Shown here one piece after another: positions 38,148 to 44,768 of a stretch of 61,642 nucleotides of DNA. Below the pieces are notes generated by a model that made no database searches, had not been told where the DNA came from, and was given only the letters and a program-made list of their open reading frames with translations. Source of the stretch: Geomicrobium sp. JCM 19039 (GTDB lineage: Bacteria > Bacillota > Bacilli > Bacillales > Marinococcaceae); assembly GCF_000698145.1 (NCBI RefSeq), contig NZ_BAXB01000022.1:1-61642 (forward strand), written 5' to 3'. Numbering within the stretch: the stretch's first letter is position 1; the number at the start of each line of letters is the position of its first letter. Both the position numbers and the translations under genes were made by a program.

Positions 38148-39743
38148 TTAGTATCCGCCAGCATCTCCAGAAATAGAAACGTTACTGAAGTCATAGATGC
38201 CGTTATTTTGTAATACAAACCCATCAACAGAGTCAGAAATTCCAGTAATATAATCGTTGTGAACAGTGAAGATTTGTGGCGCGTCGTTAATGATAATTTG
38301 TTCAGCTTGTGCGTACAAGTCTTCACGAACTTCATCATCTGTTTCGCGACGTGCTTCGTCAAGAAGCTCGTCAACTTCTTCATTCACATAGAAAGAGTTA
38401 TTCCCTTCAGAACCTAGGTTATCTGAGTGGAAGTTCGGGTGCATGGCATAGTCTGCATCTGCCGTTACTGTAGACCAACCAGAGATGAAGATCTCGGTAT
38501 TACCAGAGTTCATCGCCTCTAGATACGTACCCCATTCCATCATTTCAATGCTAATATCGACACCAATTTGACCAAAGTAATCTTGAGCGACTTCGGCTAA
38601 TTGAATACGTGAGTGGTTTTCATCGTTCGTGTACAGTGTTGCAGAGAATCCATCTTCATAACCTGCTTCAGCAAGAAGGTCTGCTGCTGCATCAAGATCG
38701 TGTTCAATGGCTTCAGTATCTTCACTATAGCCAAATGTAATCGGGCTTAAAGGTCCTTTGGCTACTTGACCGTAACCGGAGTATAAACCTTCTACAATCG
38801 CTTCACGATCAATGGCCATCGCAAGTGCACGACGTACGTCAGGGTCATCAAATGGTTCTACGTCAGTGTTAAAAGCAATCGATTGGAATCCGAGTTGTTC
38901 TTGAGACAAGAGAGATGCACCATTGATGTTATCAACACTTGCAGCATTTGCAGGTTCAATTTGGTCAATGAAATGCACTTCGCCTTGATCGAGCATTCCC
39001 ATTCTCGTGCTCTGTTCAGGAACAACATTGAAAGAAACGGTGCTTACTTGTGGCTCATCGCCCCAGTAATCTTCATTTTTTCCTAAATCAATCGCGTTTC
39101 CTTGCTCCCAGTGCTCAAGTTGGAATGGGCCAGTACCATAAGCTTCAGTACCGAGCAACACGTCACCATTGTCGTGGCCTTCAATCGCTTGCGGGCTAAT
39201 AATCGCAGCGGCACTATGTGTAAGGTGGTCATCAAGCGATGCAAATGGTTCACTTAATTCAAAATGAACAGTATAGTCATCAACCGCAATCACATCTTCA
39301 ACGAGCTCAAACATGTTGGCGCGTGGTTTTAGCTCATCTGAATCAAACAAACGATCAAAAGAAGTAACAACCGCTTCTGCATCTAACGGTTCACCGTCAT
39401 GGAATGTAACCCCTTCACGGATATTAAATTCCCAAGTAAGGTCATCAATAATTTCGAATGATTCGGCAAGTGCAGGAACAACTTCCATGTTCTCGTCATG
39501 TTCAACGAGTGTCTCATAAATATTCGTTGTGACTTGAGAAGAAGGTACGTCTGTAGCAAAGTGAGGGTCCAGTGTGTCAATATCAGAAGATACTGCCATT
39601 ACAAAATTATCCCCACCTGCAACTTCCCCTTGGTCGTCACTACCTGCAGCGCTTTCGTCAACGTCACCAGGGTCTGATGTACATCCAGCAAGTAAAACTG
39701 CCGTACCAGCAATTCCGGCAAATAAGTGTTTCTTACTTGTCAT
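38148..39743 (-). CDS. Family 5 extracellular solute-binding lipoprotein (oligopeptide/nickel type)
   Basis: 531 residues. A signal peptide with lipobox LLAGC (Cys 21) and an acidic, serine-rich linker (residues 22-45) place it outside the membrane. The family 5 pattern is clear: SDIDTLDPHFATDVPS, LAESFEIIDDLTWEFNIREGVTFHDG and VRRALAMAIDREAIV. The ligand, oligopeptide or other, cannot be assigned. The mature protein is very acidic. No permease or ATPase gene lies nearby, so it is an orphan receptor or works with a transporter elsewhere. GGAGGA precedes the ATG. Divergent from yabN. Confidence 0.92.
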   Translation of the reverse strand: MTSKKHLFAGIAGTAVLLAGCTSDPGDVDESAAGSDDQGEVAGGDNFVMAVSSDIDTLDPHFATDVPSSQVTTNIYETLVEHDENMEVVPALAESFEIIDDLTWEFNIREGVTFHDGEPLDAEAVVTSFDRLFDSDELKPRANMFELVEDVIAVDDYTVHFELSEPFASLDDHLTHSAAAIISPQAIEGHDNGDVLLGTEAYGTGPFQLEHWEQGNAIDLGKNEDYWGDEPQVSTVSFNVVPEQSTRMGMLDQGEVHFIDQIEPANAASVDNINGASLLSQEQLGFQSIAFNTDVEPFDDPDVRRALAMAIDREAIVEGLYSGYGQVAKGPLSPITFGYSEDTEAIEHDLDAAADLLAEAGYEDGFSATLYTNDENHSRIQLAEVAQDYFGQIGVDISIEMMEWGTYLEAMNSGNTEIFISGWSTVTADADYAMHPNFHSDNLGSEGNNSFYVNEEVDELLDEARRETDDEVREDLYAQAEQIIINDAPQIFTVHNDYITGISDSVDGFVLQNNGIYDFSNVSISGDAGGY

Positions 39744-39841
39744 TACTCATTCCTCCAATTATAGTATGGTGCATCTGAGATGATTGAGGCATTACCTATG
39801 ATATAATAACACAGACAAGCAATAGAAACGAGGAGATGTCA

Positions 39842-41329
39842 TTGGCGAAATTTCCAACAATTTGTGTATTTGGACTCGGGGCGGGAACGCTTGATCAAAT
39901 GACACTTTCCACCTACCGACAACTACAAGCGACAGACCTTCTATACTTGCGTACGAAAGCACATCCTGTCGTACGTGAACTTGAGGACCTTCACATCCAA
40001 ATGGAATCCTTTGATCATATATACGAAGCACATGGAACGTTTGGCCCAGTGTATGAAGCGATTGCCGAGCAGTTAATAGAGAAAGCGAAAGATACGCCTG
40101 AGAAGACGGTGTTTTATGCTGTGCCAGGTCATCCACTTGTTGCCGAAGAAACGGTCCAACGTCTGATTGACGCTGAAAGAAAAGGTGAGATCACCTTGAC
40201 GATTGTGGGAGGACAAAGCTTTTTGGATCCAGTATTTAACGTCCTTCGCATTGATCCCAGTGAAGGGATGCAACTGCTTGATGGTACGCAATTTCGCGGG
40301 CGAGATTGGCAAGTAACAAACCATCTCATTGTTACACAAGTGTATGATTCAATCAGTGCTTCCAACGTAAAGCTCGAACTGATGGAGCAAGTTCCAGATG
40401 ATTATATCGTCAAAGTCGTCGTGAGTGCAGGAAATGATGAAGAATCAGTCAAAGAAGTTCCCTTGTATACATTGGATCATGACTTTGAGATGACGAATCT
40501 TGCAGTTGTTTATGTTCCTCCTATAAGCGACCTAGAGGAGCGTTACCACACATTCCAAACGTTACGAGACGTCATTGCAACGTTGCGCGGACCTGGCGGT
40601 TGTCCGTGGGACCAAAAACAGACACACACATCATTGAAAAAGTATTTGCTGGAAGAGACGTACGAAGTGTTGGAAGCGATTGATGAAGAAGACGATGACC
40701 ACTTAGTCGAAGAGCTAGGCGACGTTTTGCTGCAAGTGATGTTACACAGTCAAATCGGAGAAGACGAAGGTTATTTCTCTGTTGATGACGTTATCCGTAC
40801 CCTCACTGAGAAGATGATTCGAAGACATCCACACGTGTTTCATGAGGATTCACACAGTGAGGACATTACGTCAGAACAAGTCGTGTCGAACTGGGAGCAG
40901 ATTAAACAGCGTGAAAAAGAAACAGATCAAAAGCTGCTAGATGAGATTCCAACATCCATGCCTGCAATCATGACGTCGTATGAACTGCAGAAAAAAGCGG
41001 CCAAAGCGGGCTTTACTTGGCGTGAGGCAGAGCCGATGTGGGAAAAGCTCCAAGAAGAGATCCAGGAATGGCAAGAAGCACTAGCCACAGGGTCTGACAC
41101 CGAGTCGAAGAAAGAATTAGGTGATGTGTTGTTTATCATCGTCAACCTTGCGAGATTTTACAAACTCCAGCCCGAAGAAGCTTTGCTTATGACAAATCAT
41201 AAATTTAAAACCCGCTTTTCGTATATTGAAGATCGCTTAAAAGAAGAGAATAAAACGCCAAACGATAGCAATCTAGAGGAAATGGATGCCTTGTGGAGAG
41301 AGGCAAAAACCAGGGAGGATCACCGATGA
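39842..41329 (+). CDS. yabN: YabN: tetrapyrrole-methylase-like domain fused to MazG pyrophosphohydrolase
   Basis: Two-domain protein of about 495 residues. Residues 5-215 resemble SAM-dependent tetrapyrrole methylases (VFGLGAGTLDQMT, YAVPGHPLVAEETV). Residues 235-490 are MazG, which hydrolyses nucleoside triphosphates; the metal-binding EETYEVLEAID and EELGDVLLQVMLH pattern is near residue 280, with a second EELGD-like copy near 420. TTG 39842 is preferred because GAGGAG ends eight bases before it; ATG 39836 is too close. The stop overlaps the rqcP start. Confidence 0.92.
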   Translation: MAKFPTICVFGLGAGTLDQMTLSTYRQLQATDLLYLRTKAHPVVRELEDLHIQMESFDHIYEAHGTFGPVYEAIAEQLIEKAKDTPEKTVFYAVPGHPLVAEETVQRLIDAERKGEITLTIVGGQSFLDPVFNVLRIDPSEGMQLLDGTQFRGRDWQVTNHLIVTQVYDSISASNVKLELMEQVPDDYIVKVVVSAGNDEESVKEVPLYTLDHDFEMTNLAVVYVPPISDLEERYHTFQTLRDVIATLRGPGGCPWDQKQTHTSLKKYLLEETYEVLEAIDEEDDDHLVEELGDVLLQVMLHSQIGEDEGYFSVDDVIRTLTEKMIRRHPHVFHEDSHSEDITSEQVVSNWEQIKQREKETDQKLLDEIPTSMPAIMTSYELQKKAAKAGFTWREAEPMWEKLQEEIQEWQEALATGSDTESKKELGDVLFIIVNLARFYKLQPEEALLMTNHKFKTRFSYIEDRLKEENKTPNDSNLEEMDALWREAKTREDHR

Positions 41330-41595
41330 GAATCGATAAATTTCTGAAGGTATCAAGAATCATTAAGCGAAGAACAGTGGCAAAAGAAGTCGCCGGTGCA
41401 GGAAGAATTCAAGTGAACGGCAATGCAGCCAAAGCTGGAACAGAAGTTATCCCTGGCGACGAAATTGCGATTCGCTTCGGTAAGAAGACGCTAACGGTGC
41501 GGGTCGAATCTACCGCATCTGCAGCACACAAAGACCAAGCCGCTCACATGTACACAACGTTAAATGAACAGTATCATGACGACAACAATAACTAA
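41326..41595 (+). CDS. rqcP: Ribosome quality-control protein RqcP (YabO, S4 domain)
   Basis: 89-residue Hsp15-like S4-domain protein that in B. subtilis helps RqcH add alanine tails on obstructed 50S subunits. MRIDKFLKVSRIIKRRTVAKE and GRIQVNGNAAKAG are S4 signatures. ATG 41326 overlaps the yabN stop (ATGA) and follows AGGGAGG. In B. subtilis yabP follows at once; here an 840-base gene-free gap intervenes. Confidence 0.94.
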   Translation: MRIDKFLKVSRIIKRRTVAKEVAGAGRIQVNGNAAKAGTEVIPGDEIAIRFGKKTLTVRVESTASAAHKDQAAHMYTTLNEQYHDDNNN

Positions 41596-41600
41596 CCTTT

Positions 41601-41621
41601 CCCCCCTCCTTTGCAGGGGGG
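41601..41621 (+). terminator. Possible terminator after rqcP
   Basis: CCCCCCT and AGGGGGG form a stem six bases after the rqcP stop, but no T run follows, so termination is uncertain. Confidence 0.4.
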
Positions 41622-41810
41622 ATGAATCGACCTAGACAGAGCAAATGCAGGCGAGGTGCAGTGAGAGTTGATGTCGCCTTTGCAGGGGAAGTTAATAAAC
41701 AACACTGGTCTAAGCAGATCCCTCATAAAGTTATGAAATTCACTCACGTATCAGCTAAGCGTTCCTCTGATCATTCTGGGGGCTTTGAAAAATAATACGT
41801 TTATTTCACA

Positions 41811-41846
41811 GATATCCCGTCATAGAGCTCTCTATGACGGGATATC
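41811..41846. repeat. Palindrome with 17-base arms
   Basis: GATATCCCGTCATAGAG and its exact complement are separated by only two bases, followed by GTCTTTCTATT. It may be a terminator for transcripts crossing the gap, or a relic of a mobile element end. Confidence 0.65.
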
Positions 41847-41964
41847 GTCTTTCTATTTGAGAGATCACTGAAAAATGGCGTCCCGTTCTTAATTAATGAA
41901 ATAAACAATACTTCAGTTACTCGTTAAGACAATCGTTGTAGGATTTGAATTAGGTAGTGGTCTG

Positions 41965-42120
41965 CTATGGGAAGATTTCCTCAAGTTTTCTAGCGTAATA
42001 GGCTGAAATCTTACCATTGGCCATTCTATGGTACAATTTCTCGTTTCTATGGGAGAATATTCAACAATATGCCTTGTAAAACAAGAAAAATCATACCATA
42101 AAACCACCTATGGGAGGATT
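41965..42120 (-). repeat. CTATGG-type repeat cluster
   Basis: Four variants of CTATGG(G/T)AnnATTT occur (near 41967, 42026, 42047 and 42108). Read on the minus strand, AAATTGTACCATAGA (42039-42025) is followed by ATGGTAAGATTTCAGCC (42017-42001); the same two words occur in the same order at 256-315. The function is unknown. Confidence 0.55.
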
Positions 42121-42393
42121 TTCGTCCCGCGCCCCGAACCAATGCTCAGTCAGCGTATGTGGGGATCCCCTATGATATTCATGTATAACAAGGGAAACAC
42201 AAGTATATGTTTATGAACGTGCTGAATTGAGTGAATTTCATTAAACAGAGAGCGAACACGAATTATTAATCTCACCAACGTCTATGTTGACGAAGTGTAT
42301 AGCAATTAGAGGTGTGTACGCTCAATCGACCTCGCTCGGGCCACCACAAATTCTCCATTCCTACATAGCTTGTTCTTTTCCGTACGATTCGTG

Positions 42394-42401
42394 CATACAT
42401 T
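42394..42401 (+). promoter_or_regulatory. Possible sigma-E -10 element before yabP
   Basis: CATACATT matches the mother-cell sigma-E -10 consensus (CATACAnT). No good -35 element is visible at the right distance. yabP and yabQ are sigma-E genes in B. subtilis, which is the main support. Confidence 0.3.
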
Positions 42402-42442
42402 TTGGTAACGAGAGCTGAATATTGAATGCTAGGAGGTTCTTT

Positions 42443-42748
42443 ATGGCTGAATATACGACAAATCAACGTTATCAACCGATGGAATCAGCACATCATGAAG
42501 TGGTTATGAAAGGCAGAAAGACGCTCGAAATAAGCGGAGTAAAAGAAGTGCAGAGTTTTGACAGCGAAGAGTTTTTGCTGGAGACGGTTATGGGTTTCTT
42601 GTCAGTTCGAGGGCAAGAGCTTCATATGAAGAACTTGAGCGTAGAAGAAGGATTAGTGTCTATCGTCGGGAAGGTCGATGATCTCATTTACGTGGATGCG
42701 GGCGGTGCAGGCAAACCAAAAGGGATGCTCGGGAAGTTATTTAAGTGA
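42443..42748 (+). CDS. yabP: Sporulation protein YabP
   Basis: 101 residues, family YabP/YqfC. Needed for efficient sporulation in B. subtilis; the molecular role is unknown. The pattern MKGRKTLEISGVKEVQSFDSEEFLLETVMGFL matches the family. ATG 42443 follows AGGAGG at about six bases. The stop codon overlaps the GTG start of yabQ. Confidence 0.92.
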   Translation: MAEYTTNQRYQPMESAHHEVVMKGRKTLEISGVKEVQSFDSEEFLLETVMGFLSVRGQELHMKNLSVEEGLVSIVGKVDDLIYVDAGGAGKPKGMLGKLFK

Positions 42749-43319
42749 CACTGGCCATTCAATTCCAAACATTTTTGGCCATGTTGGCGGCAGGCTCTTT
42801 CATTGCAATTCAATTGGATGTGTATCATCGACTCCTCCCACAACGAGTAAGGTCCAAATGGCCACAGGCCATCTTGGACCTAGGTTTTGGATCGTACAGG
42901 CTGTGCTTGTCTTTTACGTATTGTTCAATATGAATGATGGCGAATTGCGGATCTATATTTTCATAGCGATCCTCTTTGGGTTCTGGGTGTATTGGTTAAC
43001 GTTTCGTCCTGTTTTTCTACAACTGCTAGAGGGAATTATTACTGTTGTTGATGGTATTTATCGATTTATAAGGAAAGTCTTTTATTTGTTCTTATGGCTT
43101 CCTGTGGTATGGTTGTATCAAGGAATTGTACATCTATTGAATTTTATCTTGACAGTACTCCACTGGATTGTGGTTCAATTAAGTAAAATCTTGTTCTTTT
43201 TTCTCCGACCGATCTATGAACTTGTTCAAGGACCGAAGATCGTGAACAAGGTGAAGACATCTAGTAAACGAATCTACCGATGGTTCTCTCCAAAAGGTGA
43301 TGATGAAGACGAGCGATAG
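42745..43319 (+). CDS. yabQ: Spore cortex protein YabQ (one-base frameshift)
   Basis: Membrane protein needed for spore cortex formation. GTG 42745 overlaps the yabP stop. The frame breaks at the TTTT of 42885-42888: a fifth T restores LGFWIVQAVLVFYVLF and reads on to 43319. The repaired length is 191 residues (211 in B. subtilis). Several hydrophobic helices are seen (residues 2-25, 50-70, 72-92 and a long C-terminal hydrophobic region), with an acidic end. divIC follows. Confidence 0.88.
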
Positions 43320-43361
43320 CCGTCTTCTCTTCGTCTTGGAGGCTCGAAAAGGAGGTACAAT

Positions 43362-43763
43362 ATGTCTAAAGATCGCAAAAAGGTGACCGCGATTCATCGG
43401 GACAAGCATTATGAGCAAGAACAGGAACGGCTAGCTGCTCGGGAAGCGAGAAGGCGTATTGGGCTTAGGCGCAGATTGACGATGATTGGCATCGTTGGAG
43501 CCGTCGTTCTTATTTTTGCGAGTATCGGTCTCGTTTCTCAACAATCGATGATTGATGCGAATGAAAAAGAACAACAGCTATTGGATGAACAGTATGCGGA
43601 GCTTCAACTTGAACAACAACGTTTGGAGCAAGAGATTGAGAATTACAATGATATTGACTATATTGCAGAAGTTGCACGTCGTGATCTTTACTTAACTAAA
43701 CCTGGGGAAACGATTTTCAAAGTTCCGGAGTACGAAGAAGATGAGGAAGACGAAGATTCATAA
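43362..43763 (+). CDS. divIC: Cell division protein DivIC
   Basis: 133-residue FtsB-like septal protein that works with FtsL and DivIB. Basic cytoplasmic N-terminus (residues 1-38), one membrane helix (about 39-60, IGIVGAVVLIFASIGLV), an extracellular coiled coil (65-95) and the conserved DIDYIAEVARRDLYLTKPGE motif near residue 98, followed by an acidic tail. AAAGGAGG precedes the ATG. Confidence 0.94.
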   Translation: MSKDRKKVTAIHRDKHYEQEQERLAAREARRRIGLRRRLTMIGIVGAVVLIFASIGLVSQQSMIDANEKEQQLLDEQYAELQLEQQRLEQEIENYNDIDYIAEVARRDLYLTKPGETIFKVPEYEEDEEDEDS

Positions 43764-43865
43764 TCACACAACTGTTTTTGCATCATAGAATAGATATCGG
43801 GTAAGCTTGGAATACATACGTGTTACGTATGATTTACAATTAATATGAGGAGGAACGTTTCGTCA

Positions 43866-44264
43866 ATGTCGATTGAAACTGGCAATAAGTATCAAGGGAA
43901 AGTTACCGGTGTTACAAAATTCGGAGCATTTGTTGATTTGCCTGGAGGAAAGACAGGTCTCGTTCATATCAGTGAGGTTGCCGACCAGTACGTGAAGGAC
44001 ATTAATGAGTTCGTAAAAGTTGGTGACGAGGTTACTGTAAAGGTACTAAAAGTTGAAAATGACGGAAAGATTGGACTGTCCATCCGAAAAGCAACGGATC
44101 GCCCGAAACAAGAAGAGAAGCCCCGCAGAAATCAACCGTTTAAGAAGCGAGAACAGACGTTATCTTTTGAAGATAAAATGAATCGTTTCTTAAAAGACAG
44201 TGAAGAGAATCTTGCGACCATTCGCAAGAAGAGTGACAATCGAAAAGGCGGTGGCCGCAGGTAA
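43866..44264 (+). CDS. yabR: S1-domain RNA-binding protein YabR
   Basis: 132 residues. A single S1 OB-fold domain (residues 5-78: GNKYQGKVTGVTKFGAFVDL, TGLVHISEVA, VKVLKVENDGKIGLSIRKA) is followed by a basic, charged tail. The family resembles S1 repeats of PNPase; its role is not established. ATG 43866 lies 12 bases after GAGGAGG. Confidence 0.92.
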   Translation: MSIETGNKYQGKVTGVTKFGAFVDLPGGKTGLVHISEVADQYVKDINEFVKVGDEVTVKVLKVENDGKIGLSIRKATDRPKQEEKPRRNQPFKKREQTLSFEDKMNRFLKDSEENLATIRKKSDNRKGGGRR

Positions 44265-44313
44265 CGTGTCTGTTTCATTACTGAGGACGGAACTTGTTCA
44301 TCTACGTGTATAC

Positions 44314-44343
44314 AGAAGTTCTTTCGAAAGGACTTCTTTTTTT
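44314..44343 (+). terminator. Terminator after yabR
   Basis: AGAAGTTCTTTC pairs with GAAAGGACTTCT, two-base loop region, followed by TTTTTTT. Confidence 0.85.
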
Positions 44344-44355
44344 GTTGAAATAGCA

Positions 44356-44384
44356 TTGACTTCTTAGGTCCTACTCGTTATAAT
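44356..44384 (+). promoter_or_regulatory. Promoter of the tRNA-Met gene
   Basis: TTGACT (44356-44361), 17 bases, TATAAT (44379-44384); the tRNA begins 21 bases after the -10 box. Confidence 0.8.
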
Positions 44385-44405
44385 TTAGCTTGTCTTGTTT
44401 TTGAT

Positions 44406-44482
44406 GGCGGTGTAGCTCAGCTGGCTAGAGCGTACGGTTCATACCCGTGAGGTCGGGGGTTCGATCCCCTCCGCCGCTACCA
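44406..44482 (+). tRNA. trnSL-Met: tRNA-Met (CAT), elongator type
   Basis: 77-base cloverleaf: acceptor GGCGGTG, D-arm GCTCAGCTGGCTAGAGC, anticodon arm ACGGTTCATACCCGT with CAT in the loop, T-arm with GGTTCGATCC, and an encoded CCA end. It lacks the initiator hallmarks (no C-A mismatch at the acceptor end), so it is the elongator tRNA. In B. subtilis a Met and a Glu tRNA lie here; the Glu tRNA is absent. Confidence 0.96.
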
Positions 44483-44499
44483 TTTATATTCATCCGTAC

Positions 44500-44525
44500 C
44501 CATACACATGTATGGTTTTTTTTAT
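44500..44525 (+). terminator. Terminator after tRNA-Met
   Basis: CCATACAC/GTGTATGG-like palindrome (CCATAC, ACAT, GTATGG) followed by a long T run. Confidence 0.8.
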
Positions 44526-44668
44526 GTCTTTTTTCCCTTCGTTCGAGCCCCATGCGACTGTAATTTGTCGAAACAACCCCCTCTGAATGTGTTGAATTTG
44601 CGCCTTCATCATGAAGGTAATGAGCACACATTGCCGTCTGTCTCACGTTTTTAGAATCATATAAAAAT

Positions 44669-44734
44669 TCGTCGAACGATTATTGTCCAACTTTCTCTAT
44701 TTTGACAAACACCGCGAGCCGATGCGGGTATACT
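44669..44734 (+). promoter_or_regulatory. Spo0A-activated spoIIE promoter
   Basis: TTGACA (44702-44707) and TATACT (44729-44734) are separated by 21 bases, four more than normal. Upstream lie sequences like the Spo0A box (TGTCGAA): TCGTCGAA at 44669-44676, TTGTCCAA at 44683-44690, and an inverted one overlapping the -35 box. B. subtilis spoIIE has the same wide-spaced sigma-A promoter that needs Spo0A-phosphate. Confidence 0.75.
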
Positions 44735-44768
44735 CAACCCACGAATAAAAAAACGGTGGTGGGCGTCT

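Larger units (their letters stand above)
41622..42393. other. Gene-free interval between rqcP and yabP
   Basis: No gene is recognised. It contains a near-perfect palindrome (41811-41846) and a cluster of the CTATGG-type repeat (41965-42120). The remainder shows nothing I can name. Confidence 0.55.

Noticed and set aside
39758..39763. TATAAT on the minus strand before the oligopeptide-binding protein gene as its -10 box
   Set aside because: It touches the ribosome site, leaving no room for a transcription start, and there is no -35 box at the right distance.
41601..42400. CRISPR array or integrated phage in the large gap
   Set aside because: The repeated words are short, unevenly spaced and in mixed orientation; there are no spacers, cas genes or phage genes.
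44425..44646. Open frame on the minus strand across the tRNA-Met gene, ending in a GGDRTPDL-type peptide
   Set aside because: This peptide is the translated complement of a tRNA gene and a well-known false protein call; there is no ribosome site.
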